NCBI GenBank assembly: GCA_037200985.1
Contig: JBBCGJ010000001.1
Span: forward strand, 1,402,756-1,466,755
Length of the DNA stretch: 64,000 bases
Direction: 5' to 3'
Source of the DNA: Rhizomicrobium sp.
GTDB lineage: Bacteria; Pseudomonadota; Alphaproteobacteria; Micropepsales; Micropepsaceae
Shown here: piece by piece, positions 17,233-25,774 of the stretch
Position numbering within the stretch: the stretch's first letter is position 1
How the letters are laid out: every line of letters begins with the position of its first letter
Made by a program: the position numbers and the translations under genes
The notes under the pieces: model-generated
Told to the model about the DNA's origin: nothing
What the model saw: the letters and a program-made list of their open reading frames with translations, nothing else
Database searches by the model: none

Positions 17233-19016
17233 CCGCCGGCCAAAGCAGCGTCCTCGAGATGCAGCTGCACACGCTTCTGGCCCTGCCATTCCTCGGCGCG
17301 CAGGCGGCCGGCGGCGTGGATGCGCTTGCCCCGACTGGCCAGAAGCGCCTTGCCGAGCGGCAGATCGGCGATGCGGAAGGCAATGGCGTCGAGCCGCGCG
17401 CCGTCGCCGCCCATCAGCCGCAGCCGGACATGGTCCTTGCCGACCGTGTCGGCGAACATGACCTGCGCGTCGGGGACGACCACGACGGGCTCCGCATTGC
17501 CCGCGCCATAGGGACCGGCCTGCGCCATCTCCTCTACCAGCGCGACCGTCGCGCCGGAGGGCGATATCGCGACGTCCAGTTCGAGCTCGCCCGCGAGATC
17601 GTGCGACGCATCGGCGAATTGCGCGGCGAGAAAGGCGCGGAAGCCCTCGACCTGTTCCGGCTTGAGACCGAAGCCCGCCGCCATGGCGTGGCCGCCGCCG
17701 CTCTCGATCAATCCGGCGTCGCGGGCGGCGCGGATCACGGCCCCGACATCCACGCCCGGCACCGAGCGCGCCGAGCCCCGGCCATAGCCGCCCTCGAAGC
17801 CGGCGACGAAGGCGGGCTTGCCGGTGCGCTCCTTGAGCCGTCCCGCCACGATGCCGACCACGCCGGCATGCCAGCCTTCCTGCGACGCGAAGACGAATGG
17901 CACGGCGGTGTCGGCCTCGGCATGCGCGACCGCCTCGTCGAGCATCATCTTTTCGAGTGCCTGGCGCTCGCGGTTGTGGGTGTCCAGCGCCAGTGCCAGT
18001 TCCTGCGCCGACGCCATGTCCCTGGCGGTCAGCAGCTCGACGCCGAGGCTCGAGCGCCCGACCCGGCCGCCCGCATTGATGCGCGGACCGAACAGAAAAC
18101 CCAGCGTGTAAGACGTGAAAGGCGGCTGGATCTTGGCGACCTGCGACAGCGCGGCGAAGCCCGGCCGTTCGAGCTTGTTCAGGCGGGCGAGCCCGGCCCG
18201 CACGAAGGCGCGGTTGACGCCCGTCAGCGGCACGACGTCGGCGACGGTCGCGAGGCCGACCAGATCGGCGAACGCGCGAAGATCGGGCTCGGCGACGGCC
18301 TTTCGCGCATAGAAGCCGCTCTCGCGCAAAGCGCGGTTCAGCGCGACGACGAACAGGAAGGTGATGCCGGCGGCGCAGACATGGCCGAGTCCGGAGCTGT
18401 CGCCCGGCCGGTTCGGGTTGACATGGGCGAGCGCCGGCGGCGGCGTCTCCACCGCGTGGTGATCGAGCACCACGACGTCGAGCCCGGCGTCGCGCGCCAC
18501 CGCCAGCGGCGCCGCCGCGCCGGCGCCGCAATCGACGGTGAGAACGAGGCCGATACCTTCCTCTTTCAGTCTGAGCAGGCCGGCCGCATTGGGGCCATAG
18601 CCCTCCGTCATGCGGTCGGGGATGTAGATCCGCGCCGCGACGCCGAGCGCCGCGAGGAATTCGCTCAAAAGGGCCGCCGAGGCCGAGCCGTCGACATCGT
18701 AGTCGCCCCACACCGCGATCTTCTCGCCGCCTTCGAGCGCGCGGAGGGCCCGCGCGACCGCCTTGTCCATGTCCTTCAGCGTGAGAGGCTCAGGCAGGAA
18801 GCGTTTCAGCGTCGGCGCGAGATAGTCGGCGGCGTCGCCCGCCGCGACGTGGCGCGCCAGGAGAAGCCGCGCCAGCGCCGGCGAGATATCGGCGCCGCGC
18901 GCGAAAGCCTGCACCACCGCCTCGTCGCCGGCGGCCAGGCGCCAGCGCCGGCCTGTGAAGGAGCGCGCGACCCCGAACGCCGCGTCGGGCGTCAGCGCGA
19001 GGGGCTCAGCGTTCAT
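17229..19016 (-). CDS. recJ: Single-stranded-DNA-specific exonuclease RecJ
   Basis: A 595-residue 5'-3' ssDNA exonuclease of recombination and mismatch repair. It is a DHH-family phosphoesterase with WGDYDVDGSASAALL (near residue 104), VLTVDCGAGA, and VVLDHHAVET, whose Asp/His bind the metal. Downstream come LATVADVVPL, GPRINAGGRVG, and the DHHA1 part SGGGHAMAAGFGLK. An OB-like C-terminal region follows. The ATG at 19016 lies inside the end of glpX (11-bp overlap), so it is the last gene of the alaC-hom-glpX-recJ operon, an order common in alphaproteobacteria. Confidence 0.96.
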   Translation of the reverse strand: MNAEPLALTPDAAFGVARSFTGRRWRLAAGDEAVVQAFARGADISPALARLLLARHVAAGDAADYLAPTLKRFLPEPLTLKDMDKAVARALRALEGGEKIAVWGDYDVDGSASAALLSEFLAALGVAARIYIPDRMTEGYGPNAAGLLRLKEEGIGLVLTVDCGAGAAAPLAVARDAGLDVVVLDHHAVETPPPALAHVNPNRPGDSSGLGHVCAAGITFLFVVALNRALRESGFYARKAVAEPDLRAFADLVGLATVADVVPLTGVNRAFVRAGLARLNKLERPGFAALSQVAKIQPPFTSYTLGFLFGPRINAGGRVGRSSLGVELLTARDMASAQELALALDTHNRERQALEKMMLDEAVAHAEADTAVPFVFASQEGWHAGVVGIVAGRLKERTGKPAFVAGFEGGYGRGSARSVPGVDVGAVIRAARDAGLIESGGGHAMAAGFGLKPEQVEGFRAFLAAQFADASHDLAGELELDVAISPSGATVALVEEMAQAGPYGAGNAEPVVVVPDAQVMFADTVGKDHVRLRLMGGDGARLDAIAFRIADLPLGKALLASRGKRIHAAGRLRAEEWQGQKRVQLHLEDAALAGG

Positions 19017-20010
19017 CCTTGATATGGCGGGCACGGATATGGCGCGCCTTGATCCAGCGCACGGTGCGCGTGGCCGAGCGCATCACCACGCTGTGCGTCG
19101 TGATGAATTCGCCGTCGTAATGCACGCCATCGAGCATCGAGCCGTCGGTCACGCCGGTCGCCGCGAACACGCAGTCGCCCGATGCCATGTCCGTCAGCGA
19201 GTATTTCCGCTTGAGGTCGGTGATGCCCCATTTCGCGGCGCGCTCGCGCTCGGAATCGTTGCGGAACACCAGCCGCGACTGCATCTGGCCGCCGACGCAG
19301 CGCAGCGCCGCCGCCGCCAGCACGCCTTCCGGGGCGCCGCCGGTGCCGAGATAGATGTCGATTCCCGTCGACGGATCGGTGCAGGCGATCACGCCCGCGA
19401 CGTCGCCGTCGGTGATCAGCCGGATCGCGGCGCCGGTCTCGCGGATCTTGGCGATCAGCGCCTCGTGCCGCGGCCGGTCCATGACGCAGGCGGTGATCTC
19501 CTTGGCCGGCACGCCCTTCGCCTTGGCGAGGCGGTGGATGTTCTCCGCCGGTTCGGCATCGAGATCGATGGTGCCCTCGGGATAGCCGCCGCCGATCGCG
19601 ATCTTGTCCATGTAGGTGTCGGGCGCGTTGAGCAGCGTGCCGGGCTCGGCCATCGCCATCACGGCCAGCGCATTGGCCATCGCCTTGGCGGTCAGCGTGG
19701 TGCCTTCCAGGGGATCGAGCGCAATGTCGACGGCCAAGCCGCCGGTGCCGACCTGCTCGCCGATATAGAGCATCGGCGCCTCGTCGCGCTCGCCCTCGCC
19801 GATCCGCACCGTACCCGAAATGGGTAGGGAGTTGAAGGCGATCCGCATGGCCTCGACAGCGGCATGGTCGGCGGCGTGTTCGTCGCCGCGGCCGATCTGC
19901 TGCGCGGCGGCAATCGCCGCGGCTTCGGTGACTCGGACCGCCTCGAGCGAGAAGGCGCGGTCGAGCGGACTGTGCTTGCCGGGCGAAATCGGCGCGTTTC
20001 GGGGATTCAA
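19006..20010 (-). CDS. glpX: Class II fructose-1,6-bisphosphatase GlpX
   Basis: A 334-residue gluconeogenic phosphatase (fructose-1,6-bisphosphate to fructose-6-phosphate). It contains IGRGDEHAADHAAVEAMR, VRIGEGERDEAPMLYIGE, the metal-binding ALDPLEGTTLTA, and MDKIAIGGGYPEGTIDLD. The C-terminal half has GTGGAPEGVLAAAALRC and GDCVFAATGVTDGSML. The start is TTG at 20010: it overlaps the hom stop as TTGA, and GGAGG sits 5 bases upstream inside the hom 3' end, so translation is coupled. The recJ start lies inside its 3' end. Confidence 0.95.
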   Translation of the reverse strand: MNPRNAPISPGKHSPLDRAFSLEAVRVTEAAAIAAAQQIGRGDEHAADHAAVEAMRIAFNSLPISGTVRIGEGERDEAPMLYIGEQVGTGGLAVDIALDPLEGTTLTAKAMANALAVMAMAEPGTLLNAPDTYMDKIAIGGGYPEGTIDLDAEPAENIHRLAKAKGVPAKEITACVMDRPRHEALIAKIRETGAAIRLITDGDVAGVIACTDPSTGIDIYLGTGGAPEGVLAAAALRCVGGQMQSRLVFRNDSERERAAKWGITDLKRKYSLTDMASGDCVFAATGVTDGSMLDGVHYDGEFITTHSVVMRSATRTVRWIKARHIRARHIKDER

Positions 20011-21287
20011 GCTGCCTCCATCGGAATCATGCACGGTCGCGCGCGCACCTTGTCGGAGGTGGCTATCGCCTTCAAGGCGCGTTCGACCGCAGCCTGCGAG
20101 GTTTCGTGGGTAATCATAACGATGGACACCGACCCGCCCGGGCTTCTGGCGCGCTGCACCATGCTGCCGATCGAGACCCGGGCCTCGGCCAGATGCCCGG
20201 CGATTTCGGCCAGGACGCCCGGCACGTCCAGGACCTCGAAACGCAGGTAATAGGCCGAGACCGCGGCGCCGGGGTCGGACGGCGTCAGCGGCTTGAGGGT
20301 CGCGGCCGGGCGGCCGAAGGCCGGGCCGTAGCTGCCGCGCGCGATGTCGACGAGGTCGGCGACCACCGACAGCGCGGTCGGCGCCTCGCCCGCGCCCCGG
20401 CCTTCGAAGAAATATCGCCCGGCCGGGCCGGCATTGGCCATCACCGCGTTGAACACGCCGTCGACATCGGCGAGCGGAGTCCCCGCCTTGACCATGGAAG
20501 GCTGCACGCGCTGGTCGATCCCCTGCGCCGTGCGGCGGGCGATGCCGAGCAGCTTGATGCGGAAGCCGAAGTCGCGCGCGAAGCCGATATCCTCCGGCGT
20601 GATGCCCTCGATACCCTCGACGGCGATGTTCTTCTGGTCGGGCACGGTGCCGAAGGCGAGGCTCGCCAGCAGCACCAGCTTGTGCGCCGTGTCGCCGCCA
20701 CCGACGTCGAGCTTGGGATCGGCCTCGGCATAGCCGAGCGCCTGCGCCTCGGTCAGCACATCGGCGAAGCTGCGCCCCGTCGCTTCCATCTGGGTGAGGA
20801 TGTAGTTGCAGGTGCCGTTCAGGATGCCGCGCACGGTCTCGACGCCATAGGCGACGAGGCTTTCGCGCAGCGCCTTGACGATCGGGATGCCGCCGGCGAC
20901 CGCCGCCTCGAATTTGAGCGCGACGCCGTTCTTCTCCGCCAGCGCCGCCAGCCGCGCGCCGTGCTTGGCGAGAAGCGCCTTGTTGCCCGTGACGACATGC
21001 TTTCCGGCGCCGAGCGCGGCTTCCACCAGCGCCAGCGCGACGCCGTCTTCGCCGCCGATCAGCTCGACGACGACATCGGCATCCGAGCGGGCGAGCGCCG
21101 ACGCATCGGCAATCCACGCAAACCTGGAGGCATCGAAGCCGCGATCCTTGGCCCGGTCGCGCGCCGAGACGGCGACGATCTCGAGCCTGCGGCCGACCCG
21201 CTCGGCGAGCTCGGGATCGGCCAGCGCCTTGACGACGCCGCCGCCGACCGTGCCCAGGCCGGCCATCGCGATCTTCAGGGGCTTCAC
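20007..21287 (-). CDS. hom: Homoserine dehydrogenase
   Basis: A 426-residue enzyme reducing aspartate semialdehyde to homoserine for threonine, methionine and isoleucine synthesis. The NAD(P)-binding motif is IAMAGLGTVGGGVV, and the catalytic region includes VVTGNKALLAKHG, FEAAVAGGIPIVKALRE, ILNGTCNYILTQME and AEADPKLDVGGGDTAHKL. A C-terminal ACT domain (about residues 340-425, YYLRFEVLDVPGVLAEIAGHL) suggests feedback control by threonine. The start is GTG at 21287, overlapping the alaC stop as GTGA. Confidence 0.96.
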   Translation of the reverse strand: MKPLKIAMAGLGTVGGGVVKALADPELAERVGRRLEIVAVSARDRAKDRGFDASRFAWIADASALARSDADVVVELIGGEDGVALALVEAALGAGKHVVTGNKALLAKHGARLAALAEKNGVALKFEAAVAGGIPIVKALRESLVAYGVETVRGILNGTCNYILTQMEATGRSFADVLTEAQALGYAEADPKLDVGGGDTAHKLVLLASLAFGTVPDQKNIAVEGIEGITPEDIGFARDFGFRIKLLGIARRTAQGIDQRVQPSMVKAGTPLADVDGVFNAVMANAGPAGRYFFEGRGAGEAPTALSVVADLVDIARGSYGPAFGRPAATLKPLTPSDPGAAVSAYYLRFEVLDVPGVLAEIAGHLAEARVSIGSMVQRARSPGGSVSIVMITHETSQAAVERALKAIATSDKVRARPCMIPMEAA

Positions 21288-22492
21288 TTCGCGGCTTCCA
21301 GGACGGAAGGCTCGTTGACGCGCAGCGAGAGGAACTTCTTCACATTGCGCGCCGCCTGGCGGATGCGATGCTCGTTCTCGACCAAAGCCACCCGTACGAA
21401 ACCCTCGCCATATTCGCCGAAGCCGGTTCCCGGCAGGACGGCGACCTTGGCATGAATGAGCAACTGTTTTGCGAACTCCATGGAGCCCTTGTCGCGGTAG
21501 CTCTCCGGCACCGGCGCCCAGGCGAACATCGAGGCCGGCGGCGACGGGATGTCCCACCCTGCCCGCTTCATGCTCTCGACCAGCACATCGCGGCGCGACT
21601 TGTAGATGGCGCGGATCTCGTCGGCACAGTCCTGCGGCCCGTTCAGCGCGGCCGCCGCCGCGACCTGGATCGGCGTATAGGCGCCGTAGTCGAGATAGGA
21701 TTTGATGCGGCCCAGCGCGTGGATCAGATGCTTGTTGCCGGCCGCGAAGCCCATGCGCCAGCCGGGCATGGCATAGGTCTTGGACAGCGACTGGAATTCG
21801 ATCGCGATGTCCTTGGCGCCGTCGACTTCGAGGATCGAGGGTGGCGGGTCGCCGAAATAGATGTCGGCATAGGCCAGATCGCTGAGCACCCAGATCTCGT
21901 GCTTCTTCGCGAAGGCGACGATCTCCTTGTAGAAGTCCAGCCCCACCACCTGCGCCGTCGGGTTCGACGGATAGTTCACCACCAGCGCCAGCGGCGACGG
22001 CACGGAGTGCTTCACGGCGCGGCCCAGATTGCTCAGATATTCCTCCGGCGTGCGCGCCGGCACATGGCGGATGGCGGCGCCGGCCAGGATGAAGCCGAAG
22101 GCGTGGATCGGATAGGCCGGGTTGGGCACCAGCACCACGTCGCCCGGCGCGGTGATCGCCTGGGCGAGGTTCGCGAAGCCTTCCTTGGAGCCGATATTGG
22201 CGATGACCTCGCTCTCGGGATCGAGTTTCACGCCGAAGCGCCGCGCGTAGAAAGCGGTGTAAGCCTTGCGCAGGCCCTTGATGCCGCGGCTGGCGGAATA
22301 GCGGTTGGAGCGCGGGTCCCTGGCCGTCTCGATCAGCTTGTCGACGATGTGCTGCGGCGTGGGCATGTCGGGATTGCCCATCGAGAAGTCGATGATGTCC
22401 TCGCCCGCCCCGCGCGCCCGCGCCTTGAGGATGTTCACTTCCTCGATGACGTAGGGCGGCAGCCGCTTGATGCGGTAGAAGTCGGTTTGCAT
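21284..22492 (-). CDS. alaC: Class I aminotransferase, AlaC-like
   Basis: A 402-residue PLP-dependent aminotransferase very like E. coli AlaC, which makes alanine from pyruvate; databases also label such proteins LL-diaminopimelate aminotransferase. It starts MQTDFYRIKRLPPYVIEEV, then IIDFSMGNPDMPTPQHIV, YSASRGIKGLRKAY, NYPSNPTAQVV (substrate pocket), the PLP lysine in QSLSKTYAMPGWRMGF, and PGTGFGEYGEGFVRVALVE. I use the ATG at 22492 because family members start at this point. First gene of the alaC-hom-glpX-recJ operon. Confidence 0.93.
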   Translation of the reverse strand: MQTDFYRIKRLPPYVIEEVNILKARARGAGEDIIDFSMGNPDMPTPQHIVDKLIETARDPRSNRYSASRGIKGLRKAYTAFYARRFGVKLDPESEVIANIGSKEGFANLAQAITAPGDVVLVPNPAYPIHAFGFILAGAAIRHVPARTPEEYLSNLGRAVKHSVPSPLALVVNYPSNPTAQVVGLDFYKEIVAFAKKHEIWVLSDLAYADIYFGDPPPSILEVDGAKDIAIEFQSLSKTYAMPGWRMGFAAGNKHLIHALGRIKSYLDYGAYTPIQVAAAAALNGPQDCADEIRAIYKSRRDVLVESMKRAGWDIPSPPASMFAWAPVPESYRDKGSMEFAKQLLIHAKVAVLPGTGFGEYGEGFVRVALVENEHRIRQAARNVKKFLSLRVNEPSVLEAAK

Positions 22493-22587
22493 GGCCTTGG
22501 AACCTGATATCGCACGCGACGCAACGCTTCGCGAGGGGAGCATCACGGCAAAAAGGCCGCGCCGTCAATGTGGTTAGAGGGCTTTCT

Positions 22588-24297
22588 TCATCTGACGGCG
22601 GCCGCGCCGGCCGCCATGCGGGAGACGCAGAGCTTGCGCTTCCGATCGTCCATTTCCGGCGCCAGCACCACCTCCTGCAGAGTCAGCCTGCCGGTCCCCG
22701 CCGGGAGCCAGGAGATGTCGCGCTCGCCACCGGAATCGGCGATCCGGTAGCCCAGCGGCACGCGCGAGTCGCCGTCGGTGCCGCCGATGCGCTTGATCCG
22801 CTTCATGCCGTCGCGCAGCCCCGCCGCGTAGGCCGGACCGTTCGGATCGACGCCGGCGATGATGCCGTCCGCCGCACTCTTTTCGCGGTCGAAACCGGGA
22901 TCGAAGGTGGCGATCTCCGTCGTCCGGACGGCGGCGCAGTCGCCGAACAAGTCCGTCGGCAGCAGGACCGTCTCGCCATCCTCGACAAAGTGCTTGAGGT
23001 CCGGGCCGAGGTCGGGACCGACATGCTCGTAGCTGGCGATGAAGTTCTCCGCCGCGTTCGGCTTGGCGCCGGCCGGGGCGCGCAGGAATCGGTCGCGTGC
23101 ATCGAACATCACGGCATCGATATCGCTCCTCCCTGCCTTGCGCAGGCGTCCGTCCCAGAGCAGCGCCAGGAACATGCCGCGCTGATAAGGCAAGGTCTCG
23201 ACGGCGGAATCCGTCCAGAACGCCTCCACGATCCGGCTGTTGGGCGCGTTGCGGACGGGCGAGTTGGCATAGGCGGCGAGCTTGTCGTTCAGGTCCGCGA
23301 CGTAATCCTCCAGCGACCAGAGGCCGGCGCCCAGCAGGGTGCGGCCGGTATAGAATTCCGTGAACCCTTCGCTGAACCAGTAGTCGGCCGGCTCGCCGGG
23401 ACCGTCGTGCATCGTGCCGATGCGGCTGGGAATCCAGCTATGCAGATGCTCATGGGCGATGATGCGCCGCAAGACCGCTTCGGTGGTGTCGGGCGTGCCA
23501 TAGAGCGCAAAGCCGTCGCCGCGCCCGGTGCCGCCGCTGGAGCCCATGCCCAGCATCGGAAACAGCGTGACGAGATAGGGGCCCTTCAGGTCGCTGTGCC
23601 AGAACCCGCGCTGCACGGTCACGGTGCGGGCCAGCGTATCGGCGAATGCCGCCGTATCGAACGGCCAGGCGCCGCGCACCGCAAAGCCGAGCGTGCCGCC
23701 CGCCACGGGACGCCGATAGACCGTGACATCGGTGCCGCCAAGGAGGGTGCTCTCGACGATGTCGGTCACGGTTTTGGCGCCCGGCCGGTCGAGATCGGTG
23801 GCGACGGTCCAGCCTTTTCTTATCGCGCCCCATTTGAAGGCCGCGGGCCATAGATCGCCGCCCCGCGGCGTCGCGAAGATGAAATCACCCAGCGCGGCGA
23901 ACCAGTTCGGGCGAACGACCGCACCCTTGTAGGGATTGCCGTCCTTGCCGTCGGGCTCGCCCGCATAGGCCGAATGGGCGATGTAGCGCAGCGTCACGGC
24001 CGCGCCCGGCGCGAAGGTCAGCACGCGGGTTTTCGGATCTGGCGCCGTCATCGTGGCGCCGTTCACAGCGAAGTCCGACAGAAACCGCCAGCGGTCCTTT
24101 TCCCCCATCGCCTTGTCGGGCAGATCGAGGGTGAGGCTTTTGCGTCGGTCACCCCGGAAGCGCAGCGTGACGGCGAGCCCGTCGGCGCTGGGCGTCAGCC
24201 GATAGGTCAGCGGCAGAGGCTCGTCGGCGGCGAGCGCGGACGGCGCCGGCCAGATCAGCAGGCCGGCAATCAGCAATCCCGCGAACGGCCGCAGCAT
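22588..24297 (-). CDS. M61-like zinc metallopeptidase, secreted
   Basis: A 569-residue exported peptidase. After a signal peptide (LLIAGLLIWPAPSALA, about residues 6-21) comes a beta-rich N-terminal domain. The gluzincin core follows: HEHLHSWIPSR, with the third ligand Glu in YWFSEGFTEFY about 25 residues later. The C-terminal part has a PDZ-like segment (GIIAGVDPNGPAYAAGLRDG) as in M61 glycyl aminopeptidases. The lipoprotein gene upstream ends 14 bp before its ATG, so the two may be co-transcribed. Family placement (M61 rather than M1) rests on the PDZ-like tail and overall order. Confidence 0.82.
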   Translation of the reverse strand: MLRPFAGLLIAGLLIWPAPSALAADEPLPLTYRLTPSADGLAVTLRFRGDRRKSLTLDLPDKAMGEKDRWRFLSDFAVNGATMTAPDPKTRVLTFAPGAAVTLRYIAHSAYAGEPDGKDGNPYKGAVVRPNWFAALGDFIFATPRGGDLWPAAFKWGAIRKGWTVATDLDRPGAKTVTDIVESTLLGGTDVTVYRRPVAGGTLGFAVRGAWPFDTAAFADTLARTVTVQRGFWHSDLKGPYLVTLFPMLGMGSSGGTGRGDGFALYGTPDTTEAVLRRIIAHEHLHSWIPSRIGTMHDGPGEPADYWFSEGFTEFYTGRTLLGAGLWSLEDYVADLNDKLAAYANSPVRNAPNSRIVEAFWTDSAVETLPYQRGMFLALLWDGRLRKAGRSDIDAVMFDARDRFLRAPAGAKPNAAENFIASYEHVGPDLGPDLKHFVEDGETVLLPTDLFGDCAAVRTTEIATFDPGFDREKSAADGIIAGVDPNGPAYAAGLRDGMKRIKRIGGTDGDSRVPLGYRIADSGGERDISWLPAGTGRLTLQEVVLAPEMDDRKRKLCVSRMAAGAAAVR

Positions 24298-24310
24298 CGC
24301 AGGCAGACCA

Positions 24311-25597
24311 CTAGCCCTGGATGAAGATCTCCGCGCGGCGGTTGCCGGCTTCGCCTTCCGGCATCGATTCGAAATAGACCGGCTGGCTGTCGCCGACCGC
24401 CTCGACCAGGACGCGGCTGGCGGGCACGCCGTCACGGATGATCTCGGCCGCGACCGCGTTCGCGCGCTGCTGCGACTTCTCGAAGATCGCCACCAGGTGC
24501 TTTTCGACCGGCATGTTGGGCGTGCGGCTGGACGAATGGCCGATCACCTTGATGAAGCCGGTGGCGCCGCGCTGCTGGAATTGCGCGACCGCCGCCCGCA
24601 CCTGCTCGCGGCCCGCGGCGGTCAGCCTGGTGCCATCGCCGGGGAACATCACGACCGCGGCCGGCGGCATGCCGGAGGCGTTGGCGTAGACGCTGGGCGT
24701 CGCAGGCGTGTTCAGCGCGTCGAGATTGGCGACCACCGATCCGCCCATGGTCTCGGGGCCGCCCATGGCGCGCGCCCTGCCGTGACGTAGCGGCGCGGCG
24801 GCCGCGACCGCGTCGCCGCCGGCGGGCGCCATAGGCCCGGTCGCGACGCCGGCATTGGCGGCGGTCTGCTGGTAGCGGGCGATGATCGGCTGCGCCACGA
24901 ATTGCGAGACGGACCTGTCCAGCGCGGGGGCGGTGGACGGCTTGAAGCCGAGCTGAGCGTCCGACGCCAGGGTCGGCGCGGCGCCGGGGACACCGCCCGC
25001 GGACGCCACGGCCGGTACCGCCGGCTGCGTGCCGGGCGGCGGCGCGATGGGGGCCGAGGCCACAGCCGTCGCGGGCGCCGGAGTCGGTACGGCGCCACTA
25101 TCCGACGGCGGCGGCGCCGCCGCGGACTGTACGGGCGCAGGTGTCGATGCGGGCGTCGTATCGCCGGCCGAAGGCGGCGCCGCGGGCGCGGGCTGCGGCG
25201 GAGACGCGTCGGCCACGGTCGCCGTTTCGGCGGCGGGCCCGGGCGGCGCGGCCGCCGGCTCGGTGCCGCCGCGCAGAGCATCGGCGCTGTAATTGGCGCG
25301 CGCGCGGTCGGCGGCGAGCGAATCGGCGACGTCCTTCTGCTCGTCGGGCGTGGTCGTGCCGCTCGGCTTGTCCGGCACGCTGGCCAGATCGGGCGTCGTC
25401 GGCGTCGCGGCGTCGGATGTGGCCCCCGGCGGCGTTGCGTCGGGCGGGAAACCGTTCTGGTCGGCGGGCGCCGATGCATCGCCGCCCACGACATCGTCAT
25501 AAGCCGAATTGAGCGTCGAACACGCGCTTGTACCCAGCGCGAACACAAACACAGCCGCAAATCGCAATGCCGCTCTGGTCATGCCGTTCAACCTCAA
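24311..25597 (-). CDS. OmpA-family outer membrane lipoprotein
   Basis: A 428-residue envelope protein. The N-terminus has a lipoprotein signal with LGTSACSTLN (Cys near residue 26). A long Pro/Ala/Thr-rich, low-complexity linker spans about residues 40-240. The C-terminal OmpA-like peptidoglycan-binding domain includes AAVVMFPGDGTRLTAAGREQ, FIKVIGHSSSRTPNMPVEKH and SQQRANAVAAEII, and ends GNRRAEIFIQG. The domain matches the family, with H-S-S in place of the usual H-T-D. It likely tethers the outer membrane to peptidoglycan across a long spacer. It is divergent from phaC; the 180-bp gap should hold promoters for both. Confidence 0.88.
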   Translation of the reverse strand: MRLNGMTRAALRFAAVFVFALGTSACSTLNSAYDDVVGGDASAPADQNGFPPDATPPGATSDAATPTTPDLASVPDKPSGTTTPDEQKDVADSLAADRARANYSADALRGGTEPAAAPPGPAAETATVADASPPQPAPAAPPSAGDTTPASTPAPVQSAAAPPPSDSGAVPTPAPATAVASAPIAPPPGTQPAVPAVASAGGVPGAAPTLASDAQLGFKPSTAPALDRSVSQFVAQPIIARYQQTAANAGVATGPMAPAGGDAVAAAAPLRHGRARAMGGPETMGGSVVANLDALNTPATPSVYANASGMPPAAVVMFPGDGTRLTAAGREQVRAAVAQFQQRGATGFIKVIGHSSSRTPNMPVEKHLVAIFEKSQQRANAVAAEIIRDGVPASRVLVEAVGDSQPVYFESMPEGEAGNRRAEIFIQG

Positions 25598-25774
25598 CCC
25601 AATCGGAATCCGTCAGGCTTCGGGTATACAGGCGCCGGCCCCACCTTCCAAGCGATACCGCCCGACAAATCCATGAAATCTTGTGGCAAATTCGCTCCTG
25701 GAGACCGATTCCGCTGCCTTGCCTGTGTGCAACGCCACGGGCTATCACACCGTCGACGCGAGCCGGTGACGACC

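Noticed and set aside
24902..25774. N-terminal extension of phaC by about 290 residues
   Set aside because: The added part is the antisense of the low-complexity linker of the OmpA lipoprotein; known class I synthases start near the ATG at 25775.
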